Shown here one piece after another: positions 6,617 through 12,015 of a DNA stretch of 12,015 nucleotides; positions within the stretch are counted from its first letter, which is position 1; every line of letters starts with the position of its first letter. The notes below the pieces were generated by a model that worked only from the letters and a program-made list of their open reading frames with translations, made no database searches and was not told the DNA's origin. A program made the translations under genes and the position numbers. This DNA is from JAAXTT01 sp964530215 (lineage in GTDB: Bacteria; Bacillota; Desulfotomaculia; Desulfotomaculales; Desulfocucumaceae), in contig CAZHAJ010000049.1 in assembly GCA_964530215.1 (NCBI GenBank), positions 1-12,015 of the forward strand. The letters are read 5' to 3'.

Positions 6617-6662
6617 GGATTCATTTTTGCAATGGAAAAGCTGCCAGTTGGGCAGCTTTTTT
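6609..6662 (+). terminator. Terminator after the Spo0E-like gene
   Basis: The main hairpin pairs AGCTGCC (6639-6645) with GGCAGCT (6651-6657), preceded by A's and followed by a T-run to 6662. A weaker hairpin, ATGAAT/ATTCAT (6609-6624) with its own T-run, overlaps the stop codon, so there may be two in tandem. Confidence 0.88.
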
Positions 6663-6777
6663 CTGTGTTAAGTTCTGGCTTTAAGTTTTCTGGGGCGAAC
6701 TTGGTTCTTATTAAGAAGGGATAAATGGTATTGTAGAAGTAATATAAAAAGAAACATATTAATTGGGGGTTTAGATT

Positions 6778-7617
6778 TTGAAGTATCAAAAAACCATTAC
6801 CATTCTTGTTATTATTATTGCTGTTTTTTCTTTTATAGCTGCAGCTCAGGGAATGTTCTCCAGTCAGGGTCCGGGACCTTACGAGTTTACTTCTATCCAT
6901 GGACAACAAGTGTTGATTTATGGTAAAGGCATATATCAACATATGTCTGCCGAAGTGGCACCCCAAGGGATTGCCCAGGATGTGGTAACAATGTTTGTGG
7001 GAATTCCTTTGCTAATTGGTTCGCTATACTTTACAAGAAAGGGCCTTCTAAGGGCCCGGTTAGTATTGTCAGGGGTTTTGGGCTACTTTTTGGTTACCTA
7101 TCTCTTTTATTTGACTATGGGTATGTTTAATAGATTGTACTTGGCTTATGTGCTTATTTTATCAGCCAGTTTTTATGCTTTTATTATTACAATGTTTTCA
7201 TTTGATGTTAAAAGTTTGGTAAATGTTTTTAATAACAAAAAGTTTTCTTTAAAATTTGCTGGCGGCTTCTTGGTCTTTAATTCCATAGCAATTGGATTAC
7301 TATGGCTTTCTGTAATTGTGCCCCCTCTATTAAAAGGAGCTTTCCCCATTGAGTTGGAGCATTATACCACAATGATTGTTCAAGGGCTAGATCTTGCACT
7401 TTTGCTGCCCGCTTCATTTATATCCGGTGTTTTATTTGTAAAGAGAAAGCCGATATCTTTTTTGCTTGCACCAGTTTACTTAATTTTTTTATCCATATTA
7501 ATGACAGCTCTTACTGCAAAGGTAATTGCAATGAAGGCTGGAATCCCAGTATCAGTAATAATCCCGGCGTTTAATGTTATAACTATTTTTTGTAGCTATA
7601 TAGTTTTCTCCGATTAG
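6778..7617 (+). CDS. Eight-helix integral membrane protein, function unknown
   Basis: A 279-aa hydrophobic protein I cannot name. The first helix (about 7-24) could be an uncleaved anchor. It is followed by an external loop of about 40 residues rich in Gly, Tyr and His, with GKGIYQHMSAEVA. Further helices lie near 67-84, 94-113, 119-140, 160-182, 203-221, 226-247 and 256-275. The AQDVVTMFVGIPLL stretch looks like the most conserved part of a bacterial family of unknown function. No catalytic or transport motif is evident. It starts at TTG with GGGGG about 10 nt upstream, in keeping with other TTG starts here. It stands alone on the plus strand between a terminator and a REP cluster. Confidence 0.85.
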   Translation: MKYQKTITILVIIIAVFSFIAAAQGMFSSQGPGPYEFTSIHGQQVLIYGKGIYQHMSAEVAPQGIAQDVVTMFVGIPLLIGSLYFTRKGLLRARLVLSGVLGYFLVTYLFYLTMGMFNRLYLAYVLILSASFYAFIITMFSFDVKSLVNVFNNKKFSLKFAGGFLVFNSIAIGLLWLSVIVPPLLKGAFPIELEHYTTMIVQGLDLALLLPASFISGVLFVKRKPISFLLAPVYLIFLSILMTALTAKVIAMKAGIPVSVIIPAFNVITIFCSYIVFSD

Positions 7618-7623
7618 TATAAA

Positions 7624-7682
7624 GGGGACGGCGCAAAACGGAGAACCGTCCCCTGTTCTACTTGAACCGTCCCCTGTTCTAC
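7624..7682. repeat. REP cluster between converging genes
   Basis: GGGGACGG (7624-7631) pairs with CCGTCCCC (7646-7653) around a 14-nt loop. A 19-bp unit at 7643-7661 is repeated perfectly at 7664-7682 with only TT between, giving one full hairpin and one extra arm. The cluster almost fills the 69-bp gap between two converging stop codons, where it may also act as a bidirectional terminator. Confidence 0.9.
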
Positions 7683-7686
7683 TATT

Positions 7687-8145
7687 CTATTTTTGGGGTA
7701 GATATCTTCTGAAATACAGGAAGATTGGCAGGGGGATTACAATCCATCCAAAACTCTTAATCAGAGTATTTTTGGCTCTGTTGACCTGCCTTTCTTTTTC
7801 TGATGCAACCATGGCATCATACTTTACCTTTAGTTCTTCTTCGGTAAGGTTCTTTGCTTCTTCTTCTTCAACGGTTCTCTTTTCAATACTCATGGTTTTG
7901 AAGTCTTCAAAAGATTGATAATATGCTGTGGGATAGACAATATCCGCCATTGCCATAAAGGCACTGACACTTCCCCCAATAATCATCATCAATGTTGCGA
8001 ATAAAACCAGATAAACATATGCGTTTTTCATCATCTCATCTCCTTCTGCGTCGTTTGAGTCTTTAAAAGCTGAAACTTTAATAATACCTACTGCTACAAG
8101 AATGATAATTATAAAAGAAAATAGCAATACAACAATGGAAATAAT
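7687..8145 (-). CDS. Small three-helix membrane protein with probable ATT start
   Basis: I do not recognise this protein. It has an N-terminal helix, a second helix near AYVYLVLFATLMMIIGG, an acidic, helix-prone stretch (EKRTVEEEEAKNLTEEELK) and a third helix near the C-terminus followed by basic residues. The start is odd. The frame is closed by TAA at 8148-8146, and GGGAGGTGA (8159-8151) sits 8 nt before an ATT at 8145-8143. The first usual start codon, a TTG at 8127, is 26 nt from that ribosome site and would remove part of the first helix. I therefore place the start at ATT, giving 152 aa; starting at the TTG gives 146 aa. The 3' end abuts the REP cluster. Confidence 0.75.
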   Translation of the reverse strand: MISIVVLLFSFIIIILVAVGIIKVSAFKDSNDAEGDEMMKNAYVYLVLFATLMMIIGGSVSAFMAMADIVYPTAYYQSFEDFKTMSIEKRTVEEEEAKNLTEEELKVKYDAMVASEKERQVNRAKNTLIKSFGWIVIPLPIFLYFRRYLPQK

Positions 8146-8184
8146 TTATTTCACCTCCCAGGCCCTTATGATAAAAAAGGTGCC

Positions 8185-8213
8185 AATACACATTAGACGA
8201 AGGAACATATCAA
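8185..8213 (-). promoter_or_regulatory. Weak candidate promoter for the three-helix protein
   Basis: On the minus strand TTGATA (8213-8208) and TGTATT (8190-8185) are 17 bp apart. The -35 is good, the -10 matches four of six, and the site is about 40 bp before the gene. The divergent chemoreceptor gene starts at 8343, so this intergenic region must serve both. Confidence 0.3.
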
Positions 8214-8225
8214 ATGGTTCCGTTA

Positions 8226-8286
8226 GCATAATATCACAAATAAATGTAATTAATTAGCAAAAATAAAGGGTATGCATAATATTATG
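8226..8286. repeat. Repeated GCATAATAT and palindrome between divergent genes
   Basis: GCATAATAT occurs at 8226-8234 and again at 8274-8282. The second copy lies in the perfect 12-bp palindrome CATAATATTATG (8275-8286), about 57 bp before the chemoreceptor start. It may be a regulator site or a -10 region. AT-richness makes chance occurrence possible. Confidence 0.3.
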
Positions 8287-8342
8287 GCGAAGAGTAGTTT
8301 TTAGGATATTTTTGGGAACGACAAATATTAAAGGAGGTTAAA

Positions 8343-9527
8343 ATGTCAGAAACAAAAAATTTGCGTACAGAAAAAAGAGTATTTTTAAAGAGCTTAAAGG
8401 TTAAATTTATTTTATCCATAATATTTTCTATATTGATTAGTACCCCTATATCACAATATATAAATCTATATATAAATAAATTAGGTCACATTGAAGGTCA
8501 AATGGGGGTATATATTAACACAGTTGTAAATCTCTTAGTGGTTGTATCAATTTTGATGTTTTTAGTAAGCAAAATAGTTATCAAGCCTGTTTTATTTCTT
8601 GTAGATGAGGCATCTAAAATTGCTGAAGGTGATCTTAGTGCAAACCAGCTTAAGCTGAAATCCAATGATGAAATAGGACTGCTGGCAAAATCATTTGATA
8701 AAATGTTGATAAATTTAAGGGAGATAATAAATCACCTGCATGAAAAATCAGGGGTAATAGTAAAAGCTGCGGAGCAATTCAATGTTACTGCTCAAAACAT
8801 ATCGGCTGGTGCCGGTGAAACTGCCTCAACCACCAACCAGGTTGCTTCAACAGCCGACCAGATTGCCGGAAATATAGAAAGCATTGTGGAAACTTCTTCC
8901 CAGGCAGCTTTATTTGCAGAAGAAGGTAGTGAAGGAATCCAAAGTGTAAAGAATCAAATGAAAAATATTGGCGATGTGACTGATACCAGTAATGAGGTAA
9001 TAAACGGGCTAAATGATTCGGCGGGTAAGATATCTCAGATTGTCCAATTAATAACCCAAATTGCAGATCAAACCAATTTATTAGCACTAAATGCAGCGAT
9101 TGAAGCAGCCAGAGCTGGGGATTCCGGCCGAGGATTTGCAGTGGTTGCCGAAGAAGTGAGAAAGCTGGCTGAACAGTCATCATCAGCAGCCAAGGAAATA
9201 GAAGAGTTGATATTGAATATCCAGCAAGAATCTCAAAAGGCAGTTCAGTGCATGAATCAGACTTCGGAACAGGTAGATGAGGGAACGCAGGTAGTTTCAG
9301 AGGTTGGACGCACATTTGACAAGATAATTTCATCTGTCAAAGGACTAGCAGAAGACATAAAATCCATTGCTTCTGCTATTGAACAGATTTCTTCAGCCAT
9401 TCAGAATGTAGCTGCAGCCAATGAAGAGCAAAGTGCAACAATTGAAGAAATAACTTCAGGTGCTGAAGAATTAAATGCAATGGCGGAAGACTTAAACGCA
9501 GTAGCCAAAAAGTTCAGATTAAACTAA
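8343..9527 (+). CDS. Methyl-accepting chemotaxis protein, minimal external domain
   Basis: A 394-aa chemoreceptor that would control CheA through CheW. Two membrane helices (about 21-40 and 60-80) enclose only about 20 external residues, so the usual periplasmic sensor domain is absent. A HAMP linker follows (about 80-132), then a long coiled-coil signalling domain. Its hairpin tip is intact: QIADQTNLLALNAAIEAARA from residue 239, then GDSGRGFAVVAEEVRKLAEQ. Signals may enter through the membrane, HAMP or a partner rather than a soluble ligand pocket. The ATG has AAAGGAGG 4 nt upstream. No che genes adjoin it. A REP hairpin begins 13 bp after the stop codon. Confidence 0.95.
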   Translation: MSETKNLRTEKRVFLKSLKVKFILSIIFSILISTPISQYINLYINKLGHIEGQMGVYINTVVNLLVVVSILMFLVSKIVIKPVLFLVDEASKIAEGDLSANQLKLKSNDEIGLLAKSFDKMLINLREIINHLHEKSGVIVKAAEQFNVTAQNISAGAGETASTTNQVASTADQIAGNIESIVETSSQAALFAEEGSEGIQSVKNQMKNIGDVTDTSNEVINGLNDSAGKISQIVQLITQIADQTNLLALNAAIEAARAGDSGRGFAVVAEEVRKLAEQSSSAAKEIEELILNIQQESQKAVQCMNQTSEQVDEGTQVVSEVGRTFDKIISSVKGLAEDIKSIASAIEQISSAIQNVAAANEEQSATIEEITSGAEELNAMAEDLNAVAKKFRLN

Positions 9528-9539
9528 AATACAATATAG

Positions 9540-9652
9540 AACAGGGGACGGTTCTCCGTTTGGCGCTTTTATTAAAAGGGCATAGAACGGAGAACCGTCC
9601 CCTGTTTGGGTCTTAAAAGGGCATAGAACGGAGAACCGTCCCCTGTTTGGGT
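9540..9652. repeat. Composite REP: 21-bp inverted repeat plus duplicated arm
   Basis: Arms 9540-9560 and 9586-9606 are perfect 21-bp inverted repeats containing GGGGACGG/CCGTCCCC, around a 25-nt loop. The right half was then duplicated: 9572-9611 equals 9613-9652 over 40 bp with a 41-bp period, giving a second right arm at 9627-9647. Either right arm can pair with the single left arm. The position directly after the chemoreceptor gene suggests it also terminates or protects that mRNA. Confidence 0.92.
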
Positions 9653-9685
9653 TGGTTTGGGTTGGTTTGGGTTTGTTTGGGTTGA
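9646..9685 (+). repeat. G-rich decamer tandem repeat (4 units)
   Basis: Four units of TTTGGGTTGG lie end to end, the last two with one change each. GGG recurs every 10 bp (9649, 9659, 9669, 9679), separated by 7 nt, which fits the usual G-quadruplex rule on the plus strand. It starts inside the TGTTTGGGT tail of the second REP arm, so it probably grew from the REP end by slippage. Confidence 0.85.
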
Positions 9686-9740
9686 ACAAAAAAAGTTTTT
9701 TATCGTCTAAATAGGTGAGAACAAAACGGGAGGTATTTTT

Positions 9741-10625
9741 GTGCATAAAAAAATATTATTGGTTCTATTTGTTAGCTTATTTGTGGTTACGGTGGGGTGT
9801 ACACAGAATGAGCAAAATTCCACAGAATATAATACTGAGGTGATAAAGGAATTCCGCACATTGGTGCAGGGGGATGCCGGCTTGGAAGAGCTTGCTGACT
9901 ATATTTCTGACAATGTCCAGGAGGTTTCAAAGCAGGATGCGACAGAAATGGTGCTGGAATTTGAAGTAAAACAGAGGAAAGAATTGCCGGAGTATGAAGA
10001 CATGTTTGTAAGTGATGCGGTTCAAAGGAAACTAAGTGAAGAATATCTAGCTGCCGGTGATTTAAATATTGATGAAGCAAATTTAACAGACCCTCAGGTC
10101 AAGGAACTGTTGATAAAAACAAAAAATAGCGGGTTTAAGGTGGAAACAGCAGAGGGTATGTTTTTTCCCATTATAGATTATGGGTTTTATAATAAATACA
10201 GCACGTATGTAAATGAGGATATTAAAGATTATATTGAAATAATGTCTATAGAGTCAGATAAGGTTCCGGCAAAGGATGCAGCCCTTGTGGTGGGGTGGGA
10301 CGAACTTGTAGAGAGGGCATTAAGGCAAGAAAAGTTTGTTTCCCATCATAAGGATTCCGTAAAAGTCCAGGAGGTCAAGCAGTTATATAAAAAATATTTT
10401 ACCTTTATATTTTATGGTTTAAATAATACCCCGTTGTTTAGTTATCATTCCAACGCTATGGATCCGACGGCCAAAGAGGCTTATACCAGTGTCCTCAATA
10501 AATCTAACAACAGTCCGTTGTTAAGCAGCTTAGAAGAGTATATGCAGATATTAAAGGACAAGAATTATGTTCTTTCTAATGAAGCAGAAGTATTTCGGGA
10601 TAACGCAGTACAAAACTTGAGCTAA
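9741..10625 (+). CDS. Predicted lipoprotein, function unknown
   Basis: A 294-aa protein with a signal peptide: MHKK, a hydrophobic core to residue 18, and a lipobox ending VGC with C20 as the lipidated cysteine. It should be attached to the outer face of the membrane. The rest is acidic and mostly helical (EELADYISDNVQEVS, DDAT-like repeats absent), with a more aromatic C-terminal third containing KKYFTFIFYGLNNTPLF. I recognise no domain or enzymatic motif. The GTG start is supported by GGGAGGT 6 nt upstream. Upstream lie the REP and G-rich repeats, and downstream a terminator shared with the converging chemoreceptor gene. A role with the flanking chemoreceptors, such as ligand capture, is only a guess from proximity. 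Confidence 0.85.
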   Translation: MHKKILLVLFVSLFVVTVGCTQNEQNSTEYNTEVIKEFRTLVQGDAGLEELADYISDNVQEVSKQDATEMVLEFEVKQRKELPEYEDMFVSDAVQRKLSEEYLAAGDLNIDEANLTDPQVKELLIKTKNSGFKVETAEGMFFPIIDYGFYNKYSTYVNEDIKDYIEIMSIESDKVPAKDAALVVGWDELVERALRQEKFVSHHKDSVKVQEVKQLYKKYFTFIFYGLNNTPLFSYHSNAMDPTAKEAYTSVLNKSNNSPLLSSLEEYMQILKDKNYVLSNEAEVFRDNAVQNLS

Positions 10626-10629
10626 AATT

Positions 10630-10674
10630 AAAAGGACAGCCGATTCATTAAATAAAGGGATCGGCTGTCCTTTT
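10630..10674. terminator. Bidirectional terminator between converging genes
   Basis: Perfect 15-bp arms (10630-10644 and 10660-10674) surround a 15-nt loop, with AAAA at the base on one side and TTTT on the other. It sits between the lipoprotein stop and the chemoreceptor stop and serves both strands. Confidence 0.9.
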
Positions 10675-10682
10675 AGCAAGCT

Positions 10683-11852
10683 TTATTTAAATTCAGCGCG
10701 AAATTGTATAAAGGCCTTTAAGATATCCGCTGACGCAATCATTAAAGCATGAACATTTTCTGAGGATAATTCCTGAGAGAGTTTTTCGCCGGCTGTGTGT
10801 ACTCTTTCATGGGGCTCTGCTATTGCCCTGAAGGATTCAATGCTGTTGTATTTGTCTATGTTGGCGTCATACCACTTGCCAAAGGCACATTCATGGTGAT
10901 TTGTGACCTTGGCTCCGCTACCTGCTTCCGCAATCATTTTTCTAAGAAAATTAGAATGGTCCATCAATCTTGCTGCTAAAATTGTTACATCAGAAGTACC
11001 CTGGGATATTTTGAAACAAGGACTTAGAAGATCGCTGAGGTAAGCACTTTCAGTCTTTAATAACTCACTAATGAACTCAGTGTTTTTTGCTATCTCTTCT
11101 GAAATGTTTGACAGATTGTCTGCAGCTGCGGTCTGTTCCTGCATTGCGTTGGTTATGTTGTCTACTCCCGAGGCACATTCACTGATTTGAACCGTACTTT
11201 CCCTGATAAGTTCGCTGGCCTCACCTGAGTCCTGCAAATATTTTCTAAAGGTCTCCTGAACTTCTATGATATTATCGTTGGTTGTTGATGTTTTTTGATT
11301 AATCTGATCTGATATTTGTTTAACATTTCCTACGGCGTCTTTGGTTTGGCCTGCCAGCTTACGAACTTCTTCGGCCACAACATTAAAGCCCCGGCCTGAA
11401 TCTCCCGCTCTGGCCGCTTCAATTGCAGCATTCAAGGCCAATAAATTTGTTTGATCTGCGATATCAGAGACATTTTGGCTTATGTCGTCAATGTCTTTTA
11501 CTTGGGCACTAAGTGCATTAACATTGCCGACCATTTCTTTTAAGATTACTTCTGTTTTGGCTCCCAGCGCCGCCAAATTATTAATTTTATTCACACCTTC
11601 TTGGGTGCCTGCGGTTACCTGTTGCATTGATGCATTTATCTGCTCCACTGAGCTGGAGACCTCTTCGGTCATAACCGCCATATTTTGACTTATTGCATTA
11701 AGTCCTGAAGCTCTTTGGGAAATTTCGCTGACCTTTAACATGGCATGAAAAGAAATAAGTTCTGTGTGGGTCAGGGAAAAGTCAGCTAAGGCAGTAACAA
11801 AATCTAAGTTTTCATCACTGCAAGCAGGAGCTGTTGTTTTGTTAAATAACAC
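10683..11852 (-). CDS. Soluble chemoreceptor with C-terminal CZB zinc-binding domain
   Basis: A 389-aa cytoplasmic methyl-accepting protein with no membrane helix. A short N-terminal segment (1-40) leads into the signalling coiled coil. Its tip reads IADQTNLLALNAAIEAARAG from residue 131, then DSGRGFNVVAEEVRKLAGQ. The C-terminal part (about 288-389) matches the CZB fold: H299, C322 in HHECAFGKWY, and HxxxH at H348 and H352, the expected three-His, one-Cys zinc set. CZB receptors are reported to sense zinc or oxidants such as hypochlorite, as in TlpD and some cyclase regulators. The actual signal here is unknown. It starts at GTG with AAAGGGGG 6 nt upstream. There is no PAS or other sensor domain. 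Confidence 0.94.
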   Translation of the reverse strand: MLFNKTTAPACSDENLDFVTALADFSLTHTELISFHAMLKVSEISQRASGLNAISQNMAVMTEEVSSSVEQINASMQQVTAGTQEGVNKINNLAALGAKTEVILKEMVGNVNALSAQVKDIDDISQNVSDIADQTNLLALNAAIEAARAGDSGRGFNVVAEEVRKLAGQTKDAVGNVKQISDQINQKTSTTNDNIIEVQETFRKYLQDSGEASELIRESTVQISECASGVDNITNAMQEQTAAADNLSNISEEIAKNTEFISELLKTESAYLSDLLSPCFKISQGTSDVTILAARLMDHSNFLRKMIAEAGSGAKVTNHHECAFGKWYDANIDKYNSIESFRAIAEPHERVHTAGEKLSQELSSENVHALMIASADILKAFIQFRAEFK

Positions 11853-11879
11853 AATATTCCCCCTTTATAAATTAAGAGT

Positions 11880-11892
11880 ACTTTGCCAAAGT
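11880..11892. promoter_or_regulatory. Short inverted repeat upstream of the CZB chemoreceptor
   Basis: ACTTTG-C-CAAAGT is a perfect 6-bp inverted repeat with a one-base centre, about 28 bp before the GTG start. Its position fits an operator or a small leader hairpin, but no known regulator site is recognised. Confidence 0.3.
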
Positions 11893-11978
11893 GTTGTTTT
11901 GCTGATCCAGAAACAATAATATAGAATAGAGAGAGGCAGGGAGGTAGATATAAATAAAGGTATTTGCCACTGGAAGCA

Positions 11979-12002
11979 AGTATAGTATGTATATACTATA
12001 CT
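11979..12002. promoter_or_regulatory. Palindromic operator-like site
   Basis: AGTATAGTA and TACTATACT are perfect 9-bp inverted arms around the 6-bp centre TGTATA. The symmetry and AT content resemble operators of small dimeric repressors, for example GntR/YtrA type. It lies about 127 bp from the CZB chemoreceptor start and may belong to a gene beyond the right edge instead. Confidence 0.5.
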
Positions 12003-12015
12003 AAGGCGATAAAAC

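Noticed and set aside
8785..9333. A 182-codon open frame on the minus strand inside the chemoreceptor gene
   Set aside because: It is antisense to a well-supported signalling domain, has no ribosome site, and its residues reflect the reversed coiled-coil codons.
7624..9685. Repeats considered as a CRISPR array
   Set aside because: The repeats are palindromic REP arms and a short tandem repeat without unique spacers of even length, and no cas gene is present.
9519..9746. A 75-codon minus-strand frame across the REP repeats
   Set aside because: Its protein is repetitive (NPNKP, GDGSP-like), being a translation of the REP arms and decamer repeat. It is not a gene.
11861..12015. Sigma-54 or SigD promoter for the CZB chemoreceptor
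   Set aside because: TGGCA-like strings occur but without the GC at -12, and no TAAA-N15-GCCGATAT match was found.

Overview
The window looks like a chromosomal segment of an AT-rich, spore-forming Firmicute, most likely a clostridial or Peptococcaceae (Desulfotomaculum-like) bacterium. This is inferred from strong AGGAGG-type ribosome sites, TTG and GTG starts, a Spo0E-like phosphatase, a glutamate 2,3-aminomutase and a GGGGACGG-type REP family beside a REP-associated transposase. The species cannot be fixed from sequence alone. A run of exactly 100 N (5439-5538) shows this is a scaffold with one unresolved join.

Layout. 1-464: a hairpin, a doubtful small ORF on the minus strand, and the purA promoter region. 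465-1748: purA (adenylosuccinate synthetase) with its own terminator. 1881-2142: a consensus-like promoter driving tRNA-Lys(UUU) and tRNA-Glu(UUC), closed by a hairpin shared with the converging gene. 2141-3448 (minus): a radical-SAM aminomutase with the residues of glutamate 2,3-aminomutase, preceded by a strong promoter and a structured leader of about 130 nt. 3677-5356 (minus): a seven-helix membrane protein with GGDEF and HD-GYP domains. 5423-5554: the gap, with the same 16 bp on both edges. 5618-6379: a RAYT (HUH/Y1) transposase with intact catalytic motifs. 6437-6616: a Spo0E-like protein. 6778-7617: an eight-helix membrane protein of unknown function. 7624-7682: a REP cluster between two converging genes. 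7687-8145 (minus): a three-helix membrane protein that seems to start at ATT. 8343-9527: a transmembrane methyl-accepting chemotaxis protein with almost no external domain. 9540-9685: a large REP inverted repeat, a duplicated arm and a G-rich decamer tandem repeat. 9741-10625: a lipoprotein of unknown function. 10683-11852 (minus): a soluble chemoreceptor with a C-terminal zinc-binding CZB domain. 11979-12002: a palindromic operator-like site.

How it fits together. The left third is housekeeping (purine synthesis, tRNAs) plus beta-glutamate formation. The rest is mostly signalling (c-di-GMP turnover, two chemoreceptors, a Spo0A-pathway phosphatase) and envelope proteins. The RAYT and its probable REP targets are laid over this, with REPs in intergenic gaps and at gene ends. 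No defence system, CRISPR array or prophage was seen. The least-explained signals are the REP/RAYT arrangement around the gap, the interleaved-arm leader before the aminomutase gene, the ATT start, and the G-rich repeat after the first chemoreceptor.
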